A stretch of 13,131 nucleotides of DNA from JACQAI01 sp035507915 (GTDB taxonomy: Bacteria; Pseudomonadota; Alphaproteobacteria; Elsterales; Elsteraceae), in contig DATJNS010000226.1 in assembly GCA_035507915.1 (NCBI GenBank), positions 1 to 13,131 on the forward strand, read 5' to 3'. Made by a program: the position numbers and the translations under genes. Shown here piece by piece: positions 1 to 7,909 of the stretch. Below the pieces are notes generated by a model. The model had not been told where the DNA came from and did not search any database. It saw only the letters and a list, made by a program, of their open reading frames with translations. How positions within the stretch are numbered: the first letter of the stretch is position 1; each line of letters starts with the position of its first letter.

Positions 1-689
1 GCCGCGCCGTCGATGGTGGCGAGCGCGCCCGCGCGCTGGGCGGCCTCGCGCTTCGTGGCGTCGATGTCGACGACGATCGCGCCATGGCCGCCCATCGCCT
101 TCAGGATGGTGAGGCACATCAGCCCCAGGCCGCCGGCGCCCAGAATGACGATCGGCTCGCGCGCGAGCACCGCGGGATCGATCTTGCGCAGCGCGCTGTA
201 GGTCGTGACGCCCGAGCAGGCGTAGGGTGCGGCCTGCGCCGGCGCCAGCTCGCCGATCTCCAGCAGGTAGCGCGCATGCGGCACGATGATGTGATCGGCA
301 TAACCGCCGGGCAGGAACACGCCCAGCGAGCGCGGCTTGGCGCACAGATTCTCGTCGCCGCGCGCGCACACGGTGCAGGCGCCGCAGCCGATCCACGGAT
401 AGACGAGGCGCCGATCGCCCGGCTTGACGCCGCTGGCGTTGGGGCCGAGCGCCAGCACCTCGCCGACCGTCTCGTGGCCCATGGTCAGCGGCAGCGCGAC
501 GCCGCGCTCGCCCATGTTGAGCCGCTTGCCGCCGCCGAGGTCGTATTCGCCGCTGCGGATGTGGATGTCGCTGTGGCAGACGCCGGCCGCCAGCACCTTG
601 AGGAGCACTTCGGATCCCGTGGGTTGGGGCGTCGGGCGCTCGAAGCGCTCCAGAGGCGCGCCGAAGCGCGCGACGTCGTAGCTGATCAT
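1..689 (-). CDS. Zinc-dependent alcohol dehydrogenase, MDR family (C-terminus off the window)
   Basis: This is a medium-chain dehydrogenase/reductase that should oxidise an alcohol, or reduce the aldehyde, with NAD(P). About 229 codons are visible and the gene runs off the left edge. The N-terminal GroES-like domain shows catalytic zinc ligands Cys38 (GVCHSD), His72-Glu73 (MGHETVG) and Cys158 (ACSGVTTYSA). The structural zinc lobe has Cys102, Cys105, Cys108 and Cys116. The Rossmann dinucleotide motif GAGGLG is at about 184-189, followed by an acidic VVDID stretch at the end of the second strand, which favours NAD. The ATG start (MISYDVARFG) is supported by a GGGAGG ribosome binding site 8 nt upstream. 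It lies 67 nt downstream of the sensor-like gene on the same strand, so co-transcription is possible. The family is certain; the substrate cannot be read from sequence. Confidence 0.93.
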   Translation of the reverse strand, partial: MISYDVARFGAPLERFERPTPQPTGSEVLLKVLAAGVCHSDIHIRSGEYDLGGGKRLNMGERGVALPLTMGHETVGEVLALGPNASGVKPGDRRLVYPWIGCGACTVCARGDENLCAKPRSLGVFLPGGYADHIIVPHARYLLEIGELAPAQAAPYACSGVTTYSALRKIDPAVLAREPIVILGAGGLGLMCLTILKAMGGHGAIVVDIDATKREAAQRAGALATIDGA

Positions 690-756
690 GGGCAAAGCCT
701 CCCGCTGGATGCCGGTCGGCCAAGTCTATGTCGGCGGAACGAGCGGACCGAGCCCC

Positions 757-1644
757 CTAATCGCGGCGCGGCTGGGGCAGCAGGACCACCAGCAGCCCGG
801 CGGCGAGCAGCACCAGGGTCACGGGCATCACCGAGCGGCGCAGCGAGCGCTTGAGCTCGCCGACCACGGAGGTCGTCTGGAAGCCGACGCTGATGAAGAG
901 ATCCTTCGGCGCCGGATCGAGCGGCACGTAGCCGACCGCCTCGACGCGGTCGCCCGCGCCGAGCGGCACCTTGATCGTCCCCGGCGCCGGCAGGCGCAGC
1001 ACCGAGACGAGCTCGTCGGGCAGCCGGCGGCCGACCCAGCTGGCGCTGTTGGGCAGGTGCACCAGGATGTTGCCGGCGCGATCGGCGACCGTGATGGTCG
1101 AGTCCTCGAGGCGCCAGTTGTGCGCCATGCGGCGCGCCAGGCGATCGAGCTCGACCATGGTCACGACGATGCCGCGGACCTGGTGGTTGCGGTCATGGAA
1201 CGGTTGCGCGAAGGGCAGGACCCGCTTGCTGATGACGTCGGCGACCGCTTGTTCGCCGACCACGAAGCCGTTGGCCGTCAGGCCGAGGGCGAGGAGCTGC
1301 GGATCGACATGCTTGAGCCAGGTCGCGGGACCGGTGCATAGCGGCCGCCCCTCGGCGTCGAACGCGGTCAGGCCGGCGAACAGGTTGTTGGTGTGGGCGA
1401 TCTCGACGAAGGCGGCGCCGCAGCCGCCCGCCCGGCCGATGCTGGTGGTCGCCGCGGCCGCGGCCGCGCCGAGGAAGGCGCGCGCCTCGGCGTCGACCCG
1501 GACGAGCTCGTTGTTCTGGAACTCGGCTTCGGCCAGCGCGCGCGCCTGGAGTTCGGCCTCGCGCGTGTGGGCGCGGTAGGCCAGCGCGCCGATTACCGCG
1601 ATGAGGGCCAGGACCGACAGGAAGATGACGAACCGGGTGCTCAT
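757..1644 (-). CDS. Membrane-anchored Cache-like sensor protein without an output domain
   Basis: This 295-residue protein has an N-terminal transmembrane helix (about residues 4-22), a periplasmic domain of about 245 residues and a second helix near the C-terminus (about 271-290), followed only by the tail LPQPRRD. The periplasmic part reads like the double-Cache/PDC sensor module that precedes kinase or GGDEF domains: GLTAFDAEGRPLCTGP near 90-106, TITVADRAGNILVHLP near 184-198, and DLFISVGF just before the second helix. Cys75 and Cys103 could form a disulfide. No HAMP, kinase, GGDEF or methyl-accepting domain follows, and the 67 nt before the dehydrogenase gene hold no remnant of one. It may be a stand-alone sensor that works with a partner, or a truncated receptor. 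The ATG is preferred; a TTG 9 nt upstream at 1653 is possible. Neither has a clear ribosome binding site. The fold is a reading by eye; the ligand is unknown. Confidence 0.72.
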   Translation of the reverse strand: MSTRFVIFLSVLALIAVIGALAYRAHTREAELQARALAEAEFQNNELVRVDAEARAFLGAAAAAATTSIGRAGGCGAAFVEIAHTNNLFAGLTAFDAEGRPLCTGPATWLKHVDPQLLALGLTANGFVVGEQAVADVISKRVLPFAQPFHDRNHQVRGIVVTMVELDRLARRMAHNWRLEDSTITVADRAGNILVHLPNSASWVGRRLPDELVSVLRLPAPGTIKVPLGAGDRVEAVGYVPLDPAPKDLFISVGFQTTSVVGELKRSLRRSVMPVTLVLLAAGLLVVLLPQPRRD

Positions 1645-1673
1645 CGAAAACAATCAGGACTTGAGCCAACATC

Positions 1674-1701
1674 AGATTACCTTAGCGGCAATTCGCCGCA
1701 A
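1674..1701 (-). promoter_or_regulatory. Possible sigma-70-type promoter for the sensor-like gene
   Basis: Read on the minus strand, TTGCGG and TAATCT are separated by 16 nt, and the -10 lies about 30 nt before the ATG at 1644. The pocket is AT-richer than its surroundings. The match is moderate, and one such match can occur by chance in a divergent intergenic region. Confidence 0.3.
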
Positions 1702-1816
1702 GTCGGTCGATCTAGACAAGTTGGCTGGCGGCGCGGCCGATGTCGGTAACCCGCGGGCGGGGTTGTGCGAAGCTGCGGACGGCGCCGATGTCGAGCAACG
1801 CCGAGGAGATGCAACC

Positions 1817-2452
1817 ATGACGCGCACGCCGATTACCGACGTCTGGGAGTTCCTGACCGCGCCGTCGTGGACCACGGCGGTGTTCTGGCTCTTCGTCGTC
1901 GCGAGCATCGTGATCGCGCTCAGCGCGCTGATGCGCCTGCCCGAGCAGCGCGGCCTCAAGCCGCTGCTCGATTGGCCGCTGCGCTTCGTGATCGGCGCGA
2001 TGTGGTGGCAGGAGTCGTTGTGGAAGCTGCCGCCCTACTACACCGACGACCCGAGCGCGCCGTTCGGCGCGACCGGGCTCGCGTTCTGGATGGGCCAGAT
2101 GGCGAAGTTCGCGCCCTTCAAGCTGCACGCGTGGTTCGTCCAGAACGTGGTGCTGGCGCACTTCTACCTGTTCGCGCCGATCGTCTATGCGACCGAGGTG
2201 GCGATCGGGGCGTCGTTGATGCTCGGGCTGCTGACGCGGCTCGGCGGGCTGGCGGGATTCGCGATGGCGCTCAATCTGTGGGCCGGGCTTTACGTCGCGC
2301 CGGGCGAGTGGCCGTGGACCTATTTCTTCCTGGTCGTGATCATGGCGCTGTTCGCGGTGCATCCGCCGGGCCGCAGTCTCGGCCTCGACGCGCTGCTGCG
2401 CCGGCGCCGCGGCGATGGGCTGCTGGCGCGCGTGATCGCGCTCGCGAGTTAG
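1817..2452 (+). CDS. DoxX/DoxD-like integral membrane protein
   Basis: This 211-residue protein is mostly hydrophobic, with four to five predicted membrane helices at about 19-38, 54-68, 112-138, 142-160 and 165-182. It carries the features of the DoxX/TQO small-subunit DoxD superfamily: a helix starting LRFVIGAMWWQESLWKLP, a loop with YYTDDPSAPFG, then TEVAIGASLMLGLLTRLGGLAG and an aromatic-rich segment (GEWPWTYFF) before the last helix. The C-terminus is a short basic tail (LLRRRRGDG). DoxD proteins were first described as part of an archaeal thiosulfate:quinone oxidoreductase. Most bacterial relatives have no proven role, so only a redox-linked membrane function can be suggested. The ATG is fixed by a GAGGAG at 1803-1808 with 8-nt spacing; longer readings upstream have no such signal. 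It is divergent from the sensor-like gene and convergent with the phosphorylase-like gene. Confidence 0.85.
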   Translation: MTRTPITDVWEFLTAPSWTTAVFWLFVVASIVIALSALMRLPEQRGLKPLLDWPLRFVIGAMWWQESLWKLPPYYTDDPSAPFGATGLAFWMGQMAKFAPFKLHAWFVQNVVLAHFYLFAPIVYATEVAIGASLMLGLLTRLGGLAGFAMALNLWAGLYVAPGEWPWTYFFLVVIMALFAVHPPGRSLGLDALLRRRRGDGLLARVIALAS

Positions 2453-2455
2453 CCT

Positions 2456-2569
2456 AGCGCGGCAGGGGCGCCAGCCCCGCGAGCGCCCACATGGACAGCG
2501 CAGCGAGGTCATCCTCCGCGCTCGCGAGTCTTCGTGGCGCTCGCGGGGGCTGGCGCCCCCTGCCGCGCT
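2456..2569. repeat. Large imperfect inverted repeat between convergent genes
   Basis: The arm at 2456-2490 matches the reverse complement of the arm at 2534-2569 almost base for base. The only differences are small insertions in G or C runs. The loop is 43 nt. Each arm also holds its own short palindrome (GGGGCGCCAGCCCC in the left arm, with a matching one in the right arm). The 12-mer GCGCTCGCGAGT occurs twice nearby, at 2438-2449 (the end of the DoxX-like gene) and 2518-2529. The structure fills the gap between two gene ends, so it could act as a bidirectional terminator. It could also be a copy of a dispersed palindromic repeat family. There is no T-run. Confidence 0.7.
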
Positions 2570-2577
2570 CAGTCGGC

Positions 2578-3381
2578 TCAGACGAGCGGGCGCAGCGCCG
2601 CGGCGGTCGCCTGGATGACGCGCAGCGCATCATACGCGCCGCCGGCCTCGCCCTTCTCGAAGTCGCCTTCGACGCGCGCCATCTGGTTGGTCACGTGGGC
2701 GAAGCAGATCACCGGCTTGGCGCGCACGCGCGCGAAGGCATAGAGCGCGGCCGCCTCCATCTCGACGGCGAGAATGCCGCGCGCGCGGCATGCCTCGATC
2801 GCCGCCGCGGTCTCGCGGAACGGCGCGTCGGTGGTCCAGGTCGCGCCCTGGTACACCGGAATGCCGGTCGCCGCGACCGCGGTGAGCGCGGGCGCGACCA
2901 GGCGCGCGTCGGCGTCCGAATAATCGGACGGCGGCAGGTAGTGATAGCTCGTGCCTTCGTCGCGCAGCGCGCGGTCGATCACGATGAAGTACGGCGTCGG
3001 GCCGCTCTCGACGATCTGTCCCGACGACGTGACGCTGATGAGCAGCCGGCAGCCCGAGGCGAACAGCTGCTCGGCGAGCAGCACGGCGAACGACGCGCCG
3101 ACCGCGCAGCCGATCAGGCCGAAGCGCGTGCCGCCGGCCTCGAACACGTCGAGCTCGGTGTGGTAGCACGCCCAGTGAGGCGACGGCGCGGCGCGCCCGG
3201 TGGCGCGCAGCGCGCGCTGGATGTCGCCGTCGGGATCGAGCACGCAGATTTCCGGTACGGCGCCCGTCGGGACGCGCTTCTGCCGGCGTGCTTCGCGCAG
3301 CAGATTCTCGGGCTGGAACACCGACGGGGCGTCGTACGCCTTGTCGTCCAGGATGGGCGGCAGGAGGGGCTTGGGCGGCAT
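2578..3381 (-). CDS. Nucleoside phosphorylase-fold protein (PNP/UDP family), uridine phosphorylase-like
   Basis: This 267-residue protein has the PNP/UDP phosphorylase fold, whose members cleave or transfer the N-glycosidic bond of nucleosides. Visible hallmarks are FGLIGCAVGASFAVLLAEQLFASG (about 87-110), corresponding to the G-x-G-x-P-S segment and following helix, and the conserved ribose-binding VEMEAAALYAFA at 206-217. The phosphate loop is atypical. Where uridine phosphorylases have R-I-G-T-T-G, this protein has S-V-T-S-S-G (116-121), and the N-terminal G-D-P-x-R motif appears as DPDGDIQR (about 49-56). Phosphate-dependent activity is therefore uncertain; a hydrolase or diverged role is possible. 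The ATG lies 17 nt after the stop codon of the DUF255 gene on the same strand, so the two probably form an operon. No strong ribosome binding site is visible; the start was chosen because it is the only start codon near the family N-terminus. Confidence 0.85.
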   Translation of the reverse strand: MPPKPLLPPILDDKAYDAPSVFQPENLLREARRQKRVPTGAVPEICVLDPDGDIQRALRATGRAAPSPHWACYHTELDVFEAGGTRFGLIGCAVGASFAVLLAEQLFASGCRLLISVTSSGQIVESGPTPYFIVIDRALRDEGTSYHYLPPSDYSDADARLVAPALTAVAATGIPVYQGATWTTDAPFRETAAAIEACRARGILAVEMEAAALYAFARVRAKPVICFAHVTNQMARVEGDFEKGEAGGAYDALRVIQATAAALRPLV

Positions 3382-3398
3382 CGGCGAGGCGTCGACGG

Positions 3399-5444
<2,046 letters not shown>

Positions 5445-5532
5445 CTCGCACCTGGTTCCGTGGGGATGTCGGAAGGGCCTGCCTCAGAATAACAGACACG
5501 GCGGCGCGGTAGCGCGTGTGAAGGCGATTTGA

Positions 5533-5558
5533 ACCACAGAGGCACAGAGGGCACAGAG
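5533..5558 (+). repeat. Left terminal inverted repeat of the GxxExxY unit
   Basis: The 26-bp arm consists of three imperfect tandem copies of CACAGAGG. It ends 8 nt before the ATG of the GxxExxY gene, so it also occupies that gene's leader and supplies its only purine-rich AGAG tracts. The single mismatch to the right arm falls in the third unit (G versus A). Confidence 0.85.
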
Positions 5559-5566
5559 ACGCAACC

Positions 5567-5947
5567 ATGAATGAGCCGGAAAGAGGCGCGCTGACGGGAC
5601 GCGTGATCGCGCTGGCGATCGATGTTCATCGCGAACTTGGTCCAGGTCTGCTCGAGTCCGCATACGAGGAATGCCTTTGCTACGAACTCAAGCGGAGCGT
5701 GATTAGCCATGCCCGACAAGTCCCGTTGCCGGTTCACTACAAGGAGGTTCGCCTCGAATGTGGCTACCGCATGGACATTGTCGTGGAGGGCAAGCTGGTC
5801 GTTGAGGTGAAAGCGGTAGAGCGACTGCTGCCCATTCACGACGCGCAGATGCTAACCTACCTTCGTCTGAGCGGCATTCGCCTCGGTCTCTTGATGAACT
5901 TCAACAACGTCGTGCTACGCGAAGGGCTTCGTCGGTTGGCTCTGTAG
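5567..5947 (+). CDS. GxxExxY family protein, PD-(D/E)XK nuclease-like
   Basis: This 126-residue protein is full length for the GxxExxY family (PF13366), which has no settled function. The naming motif is Gly27-x-x-Glu30-x-x-Tyr33 (GLLESAY), preceded by IDVHRELGPG. A PD-(D/E)XK-like core follows: Asp70 in YRMDIVV, then Glu80 and Lys82 in VVEVKAVE. A downstream Gln94-x3-Tyr98 (HDAQMLTYL) resembles the QxxxY motif of RecB-type nucleases. The C-terminus GLLMNFNNVVLREGLRRL is also typical. A nuclease role is inferred from these residues only. The ATG lies just inside the left inverted repeat; no classic ribosome binding site exists beyond the AGAG tracts of that repeat. It stands alone on the plus strand inside the repeat-bounded unit, with lower GC than its neighbours. 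Confidence 0.9.
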   Translation: MNEPERGALTGRVIALAIDVHRELGPGLLESAYEECLCYELKRSVISHARQVPLPVHYKEVRLECGYRMDIVVEGKLVVEVKAVERLLPIHDAQMLTYLRLSGIRLGLLMNFNNVVLREGLRRLAL

Positions 5948-5967
5948 CCACCGGCAACTCGATTTCC

Positions 5968-5993
5968 CTCTGTGTCCTCTGTGCCTCTGTGGT
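5968..5993 (-). repeat. Right terminal inverted repeat of the GxxExxY unit
   Basis: This is the reverse complement of the left arm with one mismatch. It starts 20 nt after the GxxExxY stop codon and ends 19 nt before the -35-like hexamer of the ferredoxin promoter candidate. With the left arm it could pair as a long stem in a read-through transcript. Confidence 0.85.
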
Positions 5994-6012
5994 GATTCCA
6001 AGGGTGGTGGCG

Positions 6013-6040
6013 TTGCGTCAAGTCGGTGGGGCTGTATATT
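6013..6040 (+). promoter_or_regulatory. Candidate sigma-70-type promoter for the ferredoxin-mnmE operon
   Basis: TTGCGT at 6013-6018 and TATATT at 6035-6040 are separated by 16 nt, and the -10 ends 27 nt before the ferredoxin ATG. TATATT stands out in a region this rich in G and C. It lies just outside the right inverted repeat. The genes downstream are closely packed, so it may drive at least the ferredoxin and mnmE. Confidence 0.45.
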
Positions 6041-6067
6041 GAGAGGGAAACTGTCGGCAGCTGTCTC

Positions 6068-6436
6068 ATGAGCAACGACACCGATCCGCCGCCGTTCTAT
6101 CGCGCGCACGTATTCTGCTGCACCAACGAGCGGCCGCCCGGCCATCCGCGCGGCTGCTGCATGGAGAAGGGTGCCATCGAGCTGCGCGACTACATGAAAT
6201 CGCGCGCCAAGGCGCTCGGGCTCAAGGGCGTCCGCATCAACAACGCCGGCTGCCTCGATCGCTGCGAGCTCGGCCCCAACATGGTGATCTATCCCGAGGG
6301 CGTCTGGTACACCTACCGGAGCCAGGCCGACATCGACGAGATCCTCGAGACCCACGTCAAGGGCGGCGGGCGCGTCGCCCGCCTAATGCTCGAGCCCGAC
6401 CAGAAAGAGCTGAAACCGGGCCAAGCCGGCGACTGA
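6068..6436 (+). CDS. Thioredoxin-like [2Fe-2S] ferredoxin
   Basis: This 122-residue protein belongs to the thioredoxin-fold [2Fe-2S] ferredoxin group (COG3411 type). It begins RAHVFCCTNERPPGHPRGCC, giving Cys17/Cys18 and Cys30/Cys31. The second half of the cluster site is NNAGCLDRCELGPNMVIYPEGVWY with Cys62 and Cys66. The spacing fits four-cysteine ligation of a [2Fe-2S] cluster in the family. The last 20 or so residues (EPDQKELKPGQAGD) are polar and probably flexible. It should be a soluble cytoplasmic electron carrier; its partner is unknown. The ATG is preferred over an in-frame GTG at 6026, which precedes the promoter -10; a GGCAG lies 7 nt upstream. The stop codon is 6 nt before the mnmE start, suggesting coupled translation. 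Confidence 0.92.
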   Translation: MSNDTDPPPFYRAHVFCCTNERPPGHPRGCCMEKGAIELRDYMKSRAKALGLKGVRINNAGCLDRCELGPNMVIYPEGVWYTYRSQADIDEILETHVKGGGRVARLMLEPDQKELKPGQAGD

Positions 6437-6442
6437 GCCGTC

Positions 6443-7789
6443 GTGGCGCGCACGATCTTCGCCCCCGCCACGGCACCCGGCCGGGCGGGGATCGCGGTGG
6501 TGCGCGTATCGGGTACGGCGGCCGCGGCGGCGTGCCGCGCGCTGACCGGCAAGGCGCCGCCGCCGGCACGCCGCGCCAGCCTGCGCCGGGTCGTCGATCC
6601 GGCCAGCGGCGAGACGCTCGACGACGCGCTGGTGCTGTGGTTCGCCGCGCCGGCCAGCGAGACCGGTGAGGACGTGCTCGAGCTGCAGCTGCATGGCAGC
6701 CCGGCGGTGGTCGCCGGCGTCATCGAGGCGCTCGCGCGCGTGCCGGATTGCCGGTTGGCGGAGCCCGGCGAATTCGCCCGCCGCGCGTTCCACAACGGCA
6801 AGCTCGACCTGACGGCGGTCGAAGGCCTGGCCGACCTGATCGCCGCCGAGACGGCGGCGCAGCGCCGCCAGGCGGTGCGCCAGATGCAGGGCGAGCTCGG
6901 CCGGCTCTACGAGGGCTGGCGCGGCGCGCTGGTGCGCCTGCTCGCCCATCTCGAGGCCGAGATCGATTTCTCGGACGAGGACTTGCCGATCGACCTCGGG
7001 GCGCGCGCGCGGGATGCGATCGCGCCGCTGATCGACGCGCTGACCGGACATCTCGCGCAGGGTCGCGCGGGCGAGCGGCTGCGCGCCGGGCTCAGCGTCG
7101 CGATCGTGGGCGCGCCGAACGTCGGCAAGTCGAGCCTGATGAACGCGCTGGCGCGCCGCGACGTCGCGATCGTATCGGCGCGTGCCGGCACGACGCGCGA
7201 CGTGATCGAGGTGCATCTTGATCTCGGCGGCCTGCCGGTCGCGCTCGCCGACACGGCGGGCCTGCGCGACAGCGCCGACGAGATCGAGCGGGAGGGCGTG
7301 CGGCGCGCGCTGGCGCGCACCGCCGACGCCGACATCAAGCTGGTGGTGCTCGACGCGACCGCGTGGCCGCGCATCGAGCCCGCGGTGCGCGCGCAGATCG
7401 ACGAGCGCGCGATCGTGGTGCTGAACAAGATCGACGAAGCCACCGGGGCAAATCGCGCAGCGGCATTGCCGACGGCGATCGAGGGCCAGCCGTTGCTGGC
7501 GCTCTCGGCGCTGACCGGCGCGGGCATCGACGCCTTGATCGCGGCGCTCGCGGCGCGCGCCGCGAGCCTGCTGGCGGTCGGTGGGGATCCGGTGCCGACG
7601 CGCGCGCGCCATCGGCTCGCGCTCGAGGAGACGCGCTCGGCGCTCGAGCGCGCGCGCGCCGCACGGCTGGCCGAGCTGGTGGTCGAGGATGTCCGCCTCG
7701 CGGTCCGTGCGATCGGGCGCATCACCGGTCGCGTCGACGTCGAGGACGTGCTCGACGTGATCTTCCGGGAGTTCTGCATCGGCAAGTGA
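6443..7789 (+). CDS. mnmE: tRNA modification GTPase MnmE
   Basis: MnmE works with MnmG to place a (carboxymethyl)aminomethyl group on carbon 5 of U34 in certain tRNAs, using GTP, a folate derivative and FAD. The 448-residue length is normal. The N-terminal folate-binding domain starts with TIFAPATAPGRAGIAVVRVSG and includes the EPGEFARRAFHNGKLDL signature (107-123). The G domain shows G1 GAPNVGKS (223-230), G2 GTTRD (249-253), G3 DTAG (270-273), G4 NKID (328-331) and G5 SAL (355-357). The invariant C-terminal CIGK, with its catalytic cysteine (445), is intact. The GTG start is fixed by the family N-terminus. There is no strong ribosome binding site, so translation may depend on the ferredoxin gene 6 nt upstream. 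Confidence 0.98.
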   Translation: MARTIFAPATAPGRAGIAVVRVSGTAAAAACRALTGKAPPPARRASLRRVVDPASGETLDDALVLWFAAPASETGEDVLELQLHGSPAVVAGVIEALARVPDCRLAEPGEFARRAFHNGKLDLTAVEGLADLIAAETAAQRRQAVRQMQGELGRLYEGWRGALVRLLAHLEAEIDFSDEDLPIDLGARARDAIAPLIDALTGHLAQGRAGERLRAGLSVAIVGAPNVGKSSLMNALARRDVAIVSARAGTTRDVIEVHLDLGGLPVALADTAGLRDSADEIEREGVRRALARTADADIKLVVLDATAWPRIEPAVRAQIDERAIVVLNKIDEATGANRAAALPTAIEGQPLLALSALTGAGIDALIAALAARAASLLAVGGDPVPTRARHRLALEETRSALERARAARLAELVVEDVRLAVRAIGRITGRVDVEDVLDVIFREFCIGK

Positions 7790-7826
7790 TGGCGATCTAG
7801 GAAATTATTCATAGACAGTGCGGCGG

Positions 7827-7873
7827 GCCGGCGCCGGCTGTGTTTCACGTGAAACAGCGGGCGGGGCGCCGGC
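7827..7873. repeat. GC-rich dyad enclosing the first parS
   Basis: The 9-mer GCCGGCGCC at 7827-7835 and its exact reverse complement at 7865-7873 flank the parS at 7841-7856, almost symmetrically. The left arm is itself part of a perfect 12-bp palindrome (7827-7838). The 120-bp mnmE-mnmG gap otherwise holds an AT-rich pocket at about 7798-7816 with no recognisable -35 partner. It may be chance in a GC-rich genome, a weak terminator-like stem or a ParB-neighbouring structure. Confidence 0.4.
7841..7856. promoter_or_regulatory. parS: parS centromere site (perfect consensus), mnmE-mnmG intergenic
   Basis: TGTTTCACGTGAAACA is a perfect 16-bp palindrome identical to the widely conserved bacterial parS consensus bound by ParB. 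It sits between mnmE and mnmG, about 2.5 kb before parA. ParB would nucleate here, spread along the DNA and load condensin in the origin region. Confidence 0.95.
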
Positions 7874-7909
7874 TTGATTCGGGTCGCGAAGCGCCTAAAG
7901 TCCGCCGCC

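Larger units (their letters stand above)
5533..5993. mobile_element. Candidate mobile unit: GxxExxY gene bounded by 26-bp terminal inverted repeats
   Basis: The unit is 461 bp and contains one gene. Its outer 26 bp form inverted repeats (5533-5558 and 5968-5993) that match at 25 of 26 positions. Rows sampled by hand inside the gene run at about 57-63% GC, while a sampled mnmE row is about 73%, which suggests a separate origin. It lies between the promoter side of the DUF255 gene and the promoter-like sequence of the ferredoxin gene, and disrupts neither. No target-site duplication abuts the repeat ends. GxxExxY genes are, to my knowledge, often found near CACAGAGG-type repeats in unrelated bacteria. 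Transposition has not been shown and the boundaries are inferred from the repeats. Confidence 0.55.

Noticed and set aside
84..854. A 256-residue plus-strand open frame across the left end
   Set aside because: The minus strand encodes an alcohol dehydrogenase with all zinc ligands in this stretch. The plus frame is Arg/Ala-rich and motif-free.
5486..5491. A minus-strand TATTCT as -10 for the DUF255 gene
   Set aside because: No acceptable -35 hexamer lies 15-19 nt upstream, so a promoter call is not supported.
5521..6000. A possible target-site duplication (GATT) beside the GxxExxY unit
   Set aside because: GATT occurs at 5526-5529 and 5994-5997, but the left copy is separated from the repeat end by three bases. 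A four-base match is too weak to count.
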